Below are positions 1 through 8,500 of a stretch of 12,505 bases of DNA, piece by piece. The translations under genes were made by a program, and so were the position numbers. Under the pieces are notes generated by a model. The model was not told where the DNA came from, did no database searches, and saw only the letters and a list, made by a program, of their open reading frames with translations. The first letter of the stretch is position 1, and every line of letters begins with the position of its first letter. Source of the stretch: Stramenopiles sp. TOSAG23-2 (Eukaryota; Sar); NCBI GenBank assembly GCA_900128395.1, contig LT649850.1:1-12505 (forward strand). Reading direction: 5' to 3'.

Positions 1-928
1 GTATATATATATATATTTATTTTAGAAATTAGGCAAAAAAATTAATAATTATATTCCCCCCCATGTTTATTATATTTTTTCGTGTTTTTTCACTTTCGTG
101 AGAATCACTTTCCTATCATAATTTATATATACTAACAAGTACAATGACATTCCACCAAAACTGAAAGCATATATATGTACTCTGTAAATACAGTATACCA
201 GGTATGGTGCAGAGTGCAGAGAGAAAATGTGGAAGGATGGTTTTGTGATTTATTTTTTAAAAAACAAATATTTTTAAATTAAAATGTACAAAAAATAAAT
301 ATTGTGTTCTTTTGATAAATTATATACTATTATAAATATATATCATATATATATCATACGTATATAATAATAAAACAACCTGTGGAAACTCTACTCTAAA
401 CGTGATGTAGCACGACCATCATGATTGAATTAGTTTAATATATATATATTTGTTGGTGTACTAATAGAATGTACCTCTCTGTATGTATGTTGTTATGCTT
501 TTACTTATTTATTGTATACTGTGAATATTGAATGAAACTTCCATATTAAAAATATTCTTGTTGTACATGTACATCTTTGTAAAACATATACACGTGCCCA
601 TGTATATATATATATTTTAATAAATATGTAAAACGACTGATATGCGGGTGTGGTTAAATATAACGTCTCAAATTGATCCAGGATTTAAAGTACAATTATT
701 AGACTATTAAATGAACAATTGAAATGAGATAAATAATTCAATCTTTAATAGTTTTGATTGAAAATTATTTGATAGGGAATTTAAATGTAGCCCGTCATCA
801 CGTCATCATTTATCATTTATCATTTTGATTTTTATTTGTACTTTTGTAGTCTAACTAGCTCTATCAAAACAGAAATCCGTAATGCTGTGACGGTCTATTA
901 GGTGTTTATGGTGTGTGCCTGCTATGCT

Positions 929-947
929 ATTGTTTAAGGTAAACAAT
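929..947. repeat. Perfect inverted repeat, 8-base arms, 3-base spacer
   Basis: The left arm ATTGTTTA (929-936) is the exact reverse complement of the right arm TAAACAAT (940-947), with AGG between. It lies about 350 bases before the PP1 start codon. The half-site TAAACA resembles the core bound by forkhead transcription factors (known family preference), so a protein-binding dyad is possible. This is inference, and AT-rich DNA yields such palindromes by chance fairly often. Confidence 0.5.
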
Positions 948-1261
948 CCTGATCAAAAAAAGTGCACAAGGCAGCAAGCAGAGAGAAACACAAGTCTTAC
1001 TTTTACAGTACCTTAACCTGGTATAGGGCAAGCCTGGCAAGACACATAATTGTCAAATTGGCAGTTAAAATAATAAATAAATATTGAATTTATTTTTTGA
1101 ATTACATTTTTGTGTTTGCAAAAGGTAAAGTAGAAAAGAGACGAAGGGGAAGAGAAAGAATTTTAAGAACATTAATATATTATATTAATATATATATACA
1201 CGGTATACGAATAAAATTAACATCAATAATATAAAAATTGAAATAGATACACCATATAAAT

Positions 1262-1284
1262 TATATATAATATATATATATATA
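1262..1284. repeat. TA dinucleotide tract just before the PP1 start codon
   Basis: A nearly pure run of alternating T and A ends 11 bases before the ATG. It may act as a TATA-like or nucleosome-depleted element, or be a simple microsatellite in the 5' leader. Similar tracts lie before other genes in the window (about 9144-9160, 10552-10576 and 11285-11317). Confidence 0.6.
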
Positions 1285-1295
1285 CCTAAATAAAT

Positions 1296-2270
1296 ATGTC
1301 ATTAAATGTAGATAGAGTCATTGATCAATTATTAGAAGTTAGGGGAAAAGCAAATAAACGTGTAGATTTACCAGAGCAAACAATATCGAATTTATGTCAA
1401 CAAGTGAAAAATGTTTTTTTAGCACAGCCGATGTTATTGGAAATAGGTGCACCAGTGAAAATATGCGGGGATACACATGGGCAATATGCAGATTTATTGC
1501 GTTTGTTTGAATATGGTGGTTTTCCACCATCTGCTAATTATTTATTCCTTGGTGATTATGTAGATCGTGGTCGATTTAGCATGGAAACAATATGTTTATT
1601 ATTTGCATATAAATTAAAATTCCCTGAAAATTTCTTTCTATTACGTGGCAACCATGAAAGTGCATCTATTAATCGTATATATGGATTTTATGACGAATGC
1701 AAACGTCGGTATAGTGTTAAATTATGGAAAACATTTACGGATTGTTTCAATTGCTTACCAGTTGCTGCTATAGTTGATGATAAAATATTTTGTGTACATG
1801 GTGGTTTATCACCAGAGTTAGAATCGCTTGATTTAATTAATGCAATCAAACGGCCAACGGATGTGCCCGATACTGGATTATTATGTGATTTATTATGGTC
1901 CGATCCAGATGGTGATAGTAGTGGGTGGGGGCAAAATGATCGTGGTGTATCGTATACGTTTGGAAGGGATGTAGTGGAAGATGTTTTAAATACACATGAT
2001 TTGGATTTAATATGCCGTGCACATCAAGTAGTGGAAGATGGATATGAATTCTTTGCCCAACGTCAATTGGTGACATTATTTAGTGCACCAAATTATTGTG
2101 GAGAATTTGATAATGCAGGTGCAATGATGTCAGTGGATGATACATTGATGTGTAGTTTTCAAATATTAAAACCTGCAGAGAAAAAACAACGTTATTCATA
2201 TTCTGGTGGTGGGCAAAACATAAGTGGTGGTAGAAGACCAGGTACACCACATTATGGTAAAAAGAAATAG
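1296..2270 (+). CDS. Serine/threonine protein phosphatase PP1 catalytic subunit
   Basis: This is a type 1 Ser/Thr phosphatase catalytic subunit, a dimetal enzyme that removes phosphate from Ser and Thr and is steered by RVxF-motif regulatory partners. At 324 residues it has the normal PP1 length. The metal and catalytic motifs are all present: GDTHGQ (58-63; D59, H61), GDYVDRG (86-92; D87), GNHE (118-121; N119, H120), HGG (H168) and RAH (H243). The SAPNYCGEF loop carries C268, equivalent to the toxin-reactive cysteine of animal PP1. The LMCSF segment (284-288) of the RVxF groove is intact. The tail holds RPGTPH (T317), at the place of the inhibitory Cdk site TPPR in animal PP1. Small oddities are GDTHGQ rather than GDIHGQ and GNHES rather than GNHEC. 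It is a single exon and stops with TAG. The start gives a full-length N terminus. Leucine is mostly TTA. Confidence 0.97.
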   Translation: MSLNVDRVIDQLLEVRGKANKRVDLPEQTISNLCQQVKNVFLAQPMLLEIGAPVKICGDTHGQYADLLRLFEYGGFPPSANYLFLGDYVDRGRFSMETICLLFAYKLKFPENFFLLRGNHESASINRIYGFYDECKRRYSVKLWKTFTDCFNCLPVAAIVDDKIFCVHGGLSPELESLDLINAIKRPTDVPDTGLLCDLLWSDPDGDSSGWGQNDRGVSYTFGRDVVEDVLNTHDLDLICRAHQVVEDGYEFFAQRQLVTLFSAPNYCGEFDNAGAMMSVDDTLMCSFQILKPAEKKQRYSYSGGGQNISGGRRPGTPHYGKKK

Positions 2271-2410
2271 CGGAAGGAAGAGGGTAAAAGAAGGTGTTGT
2301 TGTAAATGTGTATTATTATTAATTATTATTATGTGTAGCTGTATGTAATTTATTATAATTTATTAATTTTACATTATGCCTTTTTACAGCTAGACGACCC
2401 TCTGCAAACA

Positions 2411-2416
2411 AATAAA
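2411..2416 (+). terminator. Putative polyadenylation signal of the PP1 gene
   Basis: AATAAA lies 141 bases after the PP1 stop codon and 37 bases before the next start. The spacing fits a short 3' UTR in a compact genome. The region from 2271 to 2453 otherwise shows only AT-rich spacer. Confidence 0.5.
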
Positions 2417-2453
2417 AAAATATACACCCAAAGAAAAAAAGAAAACGAATATC

Positions 2454-5186
2454 ATGCTATCATTATCATTTATGTATATGAACAAGAGAAAAATGAATGT
2501 ATTATTATTAATAATGATTATAATATTATTATTATTAACAAACATCTATTATGTATTAGCAATTTCTCATAATAATAATGATGAGGTAAGAAATCTTCAT
2601 GAGGAACAATTTACACAATATCAAGCAATTAAATATACAACAACATTAAAAAATATATCCAACTTCAAAACATTACAAATAAATGCAGAGGAAAACATTA
2701 TACAAGTCAAATTAAATCAATACGGCGGTACATTTATATTGACGGATAAATCTTTATATATATGTGATGATTATAATAGTTTACAAGCAAATTGTCAGGA
2801 TATTTATAAGATGAAAAATAGTACAAAATCAAAATTAGTTATTTTAAACAATAATAATAACAACAACAACAACAACAACAACAATGATATTGAAACCAAT
2901 CATAATTATTACATTGCATTAGTAGATATACATGGTATCGTTATTTTTAAATGTACGTCTACATCGTCATTATCTACAAGTGCAACTGCGTGTGATCTTT
3001 ATAAAATAAATATGGAACAACATTTTGGAACGAAAATTAATGCAATTGATGCAACTACAACAAATATTATAATAGCATCGGATGATGGTTTATATTCCAT
3101 TTCGATTGCATCTATTATTTTTATTTCAAATGAAAATAATAATAATATAATATCATGGTATAAACCAGATCCATGCAATGCAACATCGAATAATAAAACA
3201 AATGTCTATGAAGTAAAATGTGCAAATGATGTTACATGCCTTGCAAGTACCGATATTTGTTTATCTTGGATTAATGTAACAAAGAATGGTGATTTGTATA
3301 AACATGAATGGACAGGTGGATTAATCGATCATGTAGCAAATTGCATCACATTTACCTCCCCATCATCATCATCATCCAGTAAAAGTATTTGGGTTGGTAC
3401 AAAATTTAGTTTAAATCAATATGAAACAATATTGATAAATGATGATAACAATGACTATACTACAGGTTTATGGAAAAGAATGGCAGGTAAACCTGGTGAA
3501 GACGGATTGCCTGTACGTGCAACTTGTAAAGATATTGCTGCAAGCGTGTCAAATGATGTAGATGGTGATGGGACCATTAATATCTTACTTGCAACATCAA
3601 AAGGTTTAGTTATTTATAGACCGTCAAGCCGGTCTACAAATAGAAATAGGATACACAACAATAAAGTAGAACAAGAAAAGGGAGACGAATTTGACTTTTT
3701 AACAAGTCCACGATGGCTAACTACTATAAATTCCAATGAACCTGTACTTTCTATTGATATTTCAAATGATGGTAACATTATATTAGCTTCTACAAAATAT
3801 GGGATAAGTGTCATTGAAAAAATTACTTGGACACTTGAAGATAAAGCAAATTATTATCAAACAGACGTTATTCCACGACATTTCAGGCCTGTAACGAATT
3901 TAATTTCTAGTTTAAATTTACAAACATTTGGCGATATAACTTCCGCGATGAACAATGAACCGGATGACAATCATGGATTGTGGACCGCTCAATATTTAGC
4001 AACACAAAGTTTTAGATATAAAGTAACTGGGGATGAAAATGCATATAAAGAAGCAATGAAAGCATTATCAACATTAGAAGTTTTAATGAACGTCACTGGA
4101 ACAAAAGGATTTCCTGCGCGTACTATGACAGAAAATGGTAAATATAAAACAAATTCACATTGGGGTTGGAATGAATCGCCTACACGGGAAGGATGGTGGT
4201 TTATAGCAAATACGTCCTCTGATGAAATTACTGGCCATGTATTTGGATATTCTATATTTCTTGATCATGCTGCGAAAAATGAAAATGATCGTAATCGTGC
4301 ATTATATCTATTAGAAAGTATAGTACTTCGAATCATTAATGATGGTTTCGTATTAAAAGATATTACTGGATTGACTACCCATTGGGGTGTTTGGGCACCA
4401 AAAGATTTAAATGGTGAATTTGGCTGGAGCGATGAACGGGGTTTAAATAGTTTACAAATGTTATCTTATCTGTTTGCAGCGTTGAAACACAGCACAAATC
4501 AAAAAAATAAAGATATATATACGAACGCGTTGTTGGAATTATTAAATGAAGAAAATCATTACCATATCAATATATTAAATCAAAAAATCACTGCACCTAG
4601 TGAAATTAACTTTAGTGACAATGAATTGTCATTTAAACCATATTATGTGATCTCAAATGCATGTGGTTATGGTATTTTCTCTACAAAGAATGATCGCAAT
4701 GAGATGGTTGCTGATAATAATAATAATAATATAGTAGTACAAAAAGATGAAATATGTCAGATGTTTTTGCCATATTATGAAAATAGCTTAGAACGTGCAT
4801 TTCGTATATTGAAGAAAGAAAAATGTCCTGAATATAGTTTTATATACAATGCAAGTAGAAAAAGTGTAAAATCAACATCATCAACATCGTTCTCATCGAC
4901 TTCTTCGAAATGGATCGCTGATGCATTTCATACACTTGAAACATATCCTATAGATTTGATCATATGGCCAGTAAATAATAATGGAAGATTAGATTTACCA
5001 ATTGATGTTGCACATCAACCCTATATAAATCGCAGTTTAGTCTTAATTCCACGACATCAATCGGCTGCTTTGCGTTGGTCATTTAATCCTTTTGTATTTA
5101 TTGCTGGTGATGGTGCTCAAGAGGAAGATCCAACATTTTGGTTGTTATCATATTGGATGGGTCGATTGCATAGCGAGATGGTTTGA
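2454..5186 (+). CDS. Secreted protein: propeller-like N-terminal half, (alpha/alpha)6-barrel-like C-terminal half
   Basis: This is a 910-residue protein predicted to enter the secretory pathway. The first ATG is followed in frame by Met7, Met9 and Met14; a basic stretch (NKRK, 10-13) and a long hydrophobic run (15-35) form a signal peptide with a likely cut after VLA (36). Starting at Met9 or Met14 would give a more ordinary signal. Residues about 45-458 show repeated strand patterns (short hydrophobic strands, 'DDGLYSI'- and 'KGLVIY'-like turns), suggesting a beta-propeller, with a calcium-loop-like DVDGDGTIN at 368-376. From about 459 the sequence is helical and rich in conserved-looking Trp and acid residues: DNHGLW (505-510), HWGWNESP (569-576), DEITGH (590-595), WSDERG (658-663) and WLLSYWMGR (896-904). 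This resembles six-hairpin glycosidase-fold proteins, and I recall similar propeller-barrel proteins in algae, but I cannot name a reaction. There are many NxS/T sequons. Asn and Ser runs look like neutral low-complexity insertions. The stop is TGA. Confidence 0.85.
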   Translation: MLSLSFMYMNKRKMNVLLLIMIIILLLLTNIYYVLAISHNNNDEVRNLHEEQFTQYQAIKYTTTLKNISNFKTLQINAEENIIQVKLNQYGGTFILTDKSLYICDDYNSLQANCQDIYKMKNSTKSKLVILNNNNNNNNNNNNNDIETNHNYYIALVDIHGIVIFKCTSTSSLSTSATACDLYKINMEQHFGTKINAIDATTTNIIIASDDGLYSISIASIIFISNENNNNIISWYKPDPCNATSNNKTNVYEVKCANDVTCLASTDICLSWINVTKNGDLYKHEWTGGLIDHVANCITFTSPSSSSSSKSIWVGTKFSLNQYETILINDDNNDYTTGLWKRMAGKPGEDGLPVRATCKDIAASVSNDVDGDGTINILLATSKGLVIYRPSSRSTNRNRIHNNKVEQEKGDEFDFLTSPRWLTTINSNEPVLSIDISNDGNIILASTKYGISVIEKITWTLEDKANYYQTDVIPRHFRPVTNLISSLNLQTFGDITSAMNNEPDDNHGLWTAQYLATQSFRYKVTGDENAYKEAMKALSTLEVLMNVTGTKGFPARTMTENGKYKTNSHWGWNESPTREGWWFIANTSSDEITGHVFGYSIFLDHAAKNENDRNRALYLLESIVLRIINDGFVLKDITGLTTHWGVWAPKDLNGEFGWSDERGLNSLQMLSYLFAALKHSTNQKNKDIYTNALLELLNEENHYHINILNQKITAPSEINFSDNELSFKPYYVISNACGYGIFSTKNDRNEMVADNNNNNIVVQKDEICQMFLPYYENSLERAFRILKKEKCPEYSFIYNASRKSVKSTSSTSFSSTSSKWIADAFHTLETYPIDLIIWPVNNNGRLDLPIDVAHQPYINRSLVLIPRHQSAALRWSFNPFVFIAGDGAQEEDPTFWLLSYWMGRLHSEMV
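2847..2885 (+). repeat. AAT/AAC trinucleotide repeat coding for 13 asparagines
   Basis: Thirteen consecutive Asn codons (residues 132-144 of the secreted protein) run as three AAT within the first four codons, then an uninterrupted AAC series closed by one AAT. The pure AAC block suggests replication slippage. The tract probably sits in a surface loop and may vary in length between strains. A shorter AAT run occurs in the same gene near 4714-4729. Confidence 0.9.
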
Positions 5187-5239
5187 GAGATATTCAAAGG
5201 ATTTTTATGATATTAAGGATTTGGATCTTTCACTTTGAC

Positions 5240-5326
5240 AGCCTCACCGCTATCGAATGAGCCTGGCGTCCAGCGCGTTCAACGTACGAACATGTTGGAA
5301 GGATAGAAACCTACTTGTGCTTGTAG
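5240..5326 (+). pseudogene. Decayed inverted copy of the 3' end of the ankyrin-kinase-TIR gene
   Basis: Reading plus-strand codons from 5261 gives AWRPARSTYEHVGRIE, then a TAG at 5324-5326. The C terminus of the minus-strand neighbour reads PLGPVSTTYEHIGMSKE (from residue 1039) shortly before its own TAG. P, T, Y, E, H and G align without gaps, with I/V and T/S conservative. At DNA level, 25 of 35 bases match between 5268-5302 (+) and the complementary strand of about 5590-5624, both containing GTCCAG at the same register. An in-frame TGA precedes it at 5258-5260; a small frameshift upstream would bring in CGCTATCGA, matching the YR codons of the neighbour. The elevated GC content also fits former coding DNA. 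I infer the remnant of a paralogous gene that pointed tail-to-tail at the present one. The match is short, so chance is not excluded. Confidence 0.45.
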
Positions 5327-5484
5327 AGTATTAGTTTGCAGAGGTGTATTAGTAGGATAGCGCATATTATTCTTGCAATTGAGTATTGAGCAATATTACT
5401 ACGTACTTAACACCAGAAGTGTAAAATTATTATAACTTAGATTTTAACCATCATATTATTATACTACTGTATGCATATGTGAAG

Positions 5485-5490
5485 TTTATT
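5485..5490 (-). terminator. Putative polyadenylation signal of the ankyrin-kinase-TIR gene
   Basis: AATAAA on the minus strand lies about 59 bases beyond the TAG stop of the kinase gene, a sensible distance for a short 3' UTR. Confidence 0.5.
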
Positions 5491-5548
5491 ATCATGCATC
5501 TTACTCATATCTTTGCCTGATGACAAAACTGGGCTCATTTTCTATTTT

Positions 5549-8500
5549 CTAATTTTTAAAATGAAAACGGCGAAATATTTCCTTTGACATTCCAATGTGT
5601 TCATATGTGGTAGACACTGGACCCAATGGTCGATAAACGATACATTCATGGTTTTGAATTGAGTTCGCAATTTTGTTGCTAGTCTGATTCAACGAGAGTC
5701 CTTCTTTACATATTTGTTGAAGGTAAACATCTATTTTTAAGTCAAAACGCCAACGAAATTCTCCTTCGTTTAAGTAAATAAATACAATGTCATTAGATCT
5801 TTTTCCTTGGCCAAACTGTGAATTATAAATACCTACAAAACGCTGCAATGACTTTAGATTTTGCAAAAGATTGCTTGTCAAAATTACAAGACATTTGGAC
5901 GCACTTTCAAAATCATTTACCTCTACAAAATCAAAAGTTGTATTTTTCTCCCAAGACTGCATCAACTCTTTGTATAGTTTGACACCAATGCCAGGGGCAT
6001 ACACAAATGCTACTTTAACTTTCTTTTTTGGTTTTGACGCACGCAATTGCGGTAGTCCGTTACCCCAAAGACAACCCATCTTGCCTGCCCTACGAATTAT
6101 AGTCTTTATCATGGATGATGCTTCAAAATCCCGGCGCCGAAACGGTATCATGTTATGGCTTGCATACTGCTTTTCTATAAACTCTACTACTCGTGCACCA
6201 GTTTGATTTTTACTTGTTTCTTCATATGTCGATTGAAGCCAACCATGAGTCCAATCGTTTGCCCCACTTACTTTTGTACACTTATTTGTTTTCCAACGTT
6301 GATAGTCCCATGGATAGAACCTGTCATCTGTTTCATTTACTACAATTATGGGTTTGCAATAATCAATTGCCCACTTAATTTCCGCTTGACAAAAATTGCG
6401 ACTTAAAGCATTGTTGGTCAAAAATAAAATAAATAAATCCGAATTATGAACCCCGGTTTTCATGCCTTCTACGGTTAGATTAGTTTGGTTCATGTCACGC
6501 CAACCATGTACTCCCATTTCTTCTAGCAAATGGAACAGGGTGCCAACATCACCGGAAGCTTCTGTTTGAGAGTGTGAAATAAAAACGTGGTATTTCATTT
6601 TTAATAAATCGTTGTCCGCGCTTATTGGCGCTGTTGATTCCTTGAGAAATGGATGAGATTGAATATCACCGATACTTGGCCGTTCACCAGGATTGCCTTT
6701 GAGACACCAGCGTATTAAATGCTTTGCATTCCTTCTTTCTTGATCTGTGCACATGCTTTCTTCATTCGCGAAGGTCAGATTAAGTTTATCATCATCAATT
6801 GTATGCCAAGTACATAGGCGCGATTTATCTTCCAGGTTTACCATATTATCATCACTGATATCTTGGGAAAATAAATGTTGGCCAGCGCATAGTTCGAACA
6901 AAATAACTCCAAGACCCCATATATCAATGCTTTCAGATGCTACTGGGACTGAACCATCTCCGAGATAAAAACGAGCACATTCAGGAGCAATATATGCAGT
7001 GCTACATTTAATTGTTTTGTCCCGCATCTGGGATTTTTGAAGCGTAGCATCTAAATCACAAAGTTTTATCTTATTTGATTTCATTCTCAATATGTTCCTA
7101 GGTTTCAAATCATTATGGATAAAACCCGTTTGGTGCATTTGTAACACGCATTCTGTAATTTGAGAGAACAATGCCCGAACCTCGCTAACATCTATACCGG
7201 CGATCCTGCGCGATGAAAGTTCATTGAATAGGGAGCAAGAACCCTGTTCTAGAACTAAGACATATTCTTCGTTTGAATTTGTACTCTGTGGTCTTTCCAA
7301 ATCGATAACTAATTGTTTGGTGATATTTTTTGACAGCTCTGCACCATCTGGAGGAAGGTGCCACCCAAGAACTTGGGCAACGCACTCTTTAAAAGAAGAC
7401 GATGATCTTGATCTATATCGCACTAATAGTTCACGTAAAAACTCCACTCGCTTGTTCATCACTTTGAGAACAACTTTTTTAGCCGTTGGATCCGATGTTA
7501 GGATATCAATGCCATAGTAAATGACACACGTAGCGGACTTGTGAACGGGTGCGTCTAGATTACCAACTTTGTATCTACCATATAAAGCATTGAGCGTTTT
7601 AGCCCAATGCATTGGCTTTGGCCAAGCACAAATAAAACTGCATAGAATGTTACGAGTGCGTCCCTGGTAATCAAGATATTCCGTTGAAGTGCTGTTGTAA
7701 ACCACCTTTACAAGTTTAAAATGCGCTTCTTGTATTTCATCAGACGGAACTTTTAATTTGTCATATGATTGTTCGCATAAAATATGGAGGGGCGTTTTCC
7801 CAGAAACCGTCTCGGCAACAAGTAATTGCTTGGCCATCTCAGGATAATTAACTAAAATGAAGTTTGTAAATGATAGGATTGAAGATATCTCTTCGTATTC
7901 CGTTTGTGAAAATGTTTTGTCGAACATCACGTGAAGAAAGTTCTTCCCATTTTTATCTTGCACAAGCGCCGGAGTTATATTATGAGCATTAACTAACATC
8001 CAATCATCTTTATCAACTTTGGATTTATCCATAGAAACAGCTTGTATCATTGCTTGTAAGCTGTGCAATAAATTTTTATCAAATGGATTTTTACACAACA
8101 TATGAAGCGGTGTTTCTCCCCAATCATTTAAAGGATAGCCATCAAATTGTAACAACATTCCATTTAATTTAGATGTGTTAAGCAAAATAGACTCAACACA
8201 AAAAGCTGCTGCATAGTGAAACATAGTATTGCCTCCTTGGAAGTTATTGCTTTCAATTACTGTTTTAAACGGCGTTGACAGTAATCTAACAATTTCTGTG
8301 TGATTTTCCCTGACGGCAACATCAAGGGGGGCTTCTTTTACATTATATAACTCAGATTTGTGTTTCTTTAATTTGTTTCTAGTATTTGTAAGTGTTAAAG
8401 ACTCTGCCTCCGGCATTGCACTCAATCCATTTCGTTTGGTATAAACTCCAAGGGGGTGTGCTGACAGTAGGAAAGGAACTAGGTGAATATGGTTTAAAAA

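Larger units (their letters stand above)
1..1295. other. AT-rich flank upstream of the PP1 gene, no gene recognised
   Basis: I see no convincing coding region on either strand; stop codons are dense in all frames. AATAAA motifs occur at 294-299, 369-374 and 619-624, so part of the left side could be the 3' flank of a gene outside the window, but in DNA this AT-rich they are weak evidence. A less AT-rich stretch at about 780-1045 contains an inverted repeat (929-947) and a direct repeat of GGCAAG (1027-1032 and 1036-1041). This stretch is the likeliest place for PP1 promoter elements. I found no tRNA or snRNA signature by eye. Confidence 0.5.
5187..5548. other. Convergent intergenic region with a GC-rich patch
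   Basis: These 362 bases separate the 3' ends of two converging genes. Bases 5231-5320 hold 47 G or C out of 90 by hand count, against 14 of 60 in 5401-5460. The patch contains what looks like a decayed gene tail (described separately). On the minus strand the same patch also reads openly from an ATG at about 5370 for 28 codons, then TGA, then another 20 codons. I regard that as a shadow of the plus-strand relic, but it could be a small gene or exon. I see no AATAAA serving the plus-strand gene. Confidence 0.55.

Noticed and set aside
2585-2591. GGTAAGA, a splice-donor-like string inside the secreted protein gene
   Set aside because: The frame continues openly through it with sensible protein, so no intron is needed.
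5220-5372. Minus-strand small frame with an internal TGA, considered as a selenoprotein or extra 3' exon
   Set aside because: No SECIS-like structure seen and no recognisable family; the plus-strand match to the neighbouring gene's tail explains the patch better.
5517-5524. CTGATGAC, resembling C and D boxes of a snoRNA
   Set aside because: No correctly spaced partner box or terminal stem is visible.
5871-7517. Several plus-strand frames inside the kinase gene
   Set aside because: They are antisense shadows of a clearly coding minus-strand frame and show no domain features.
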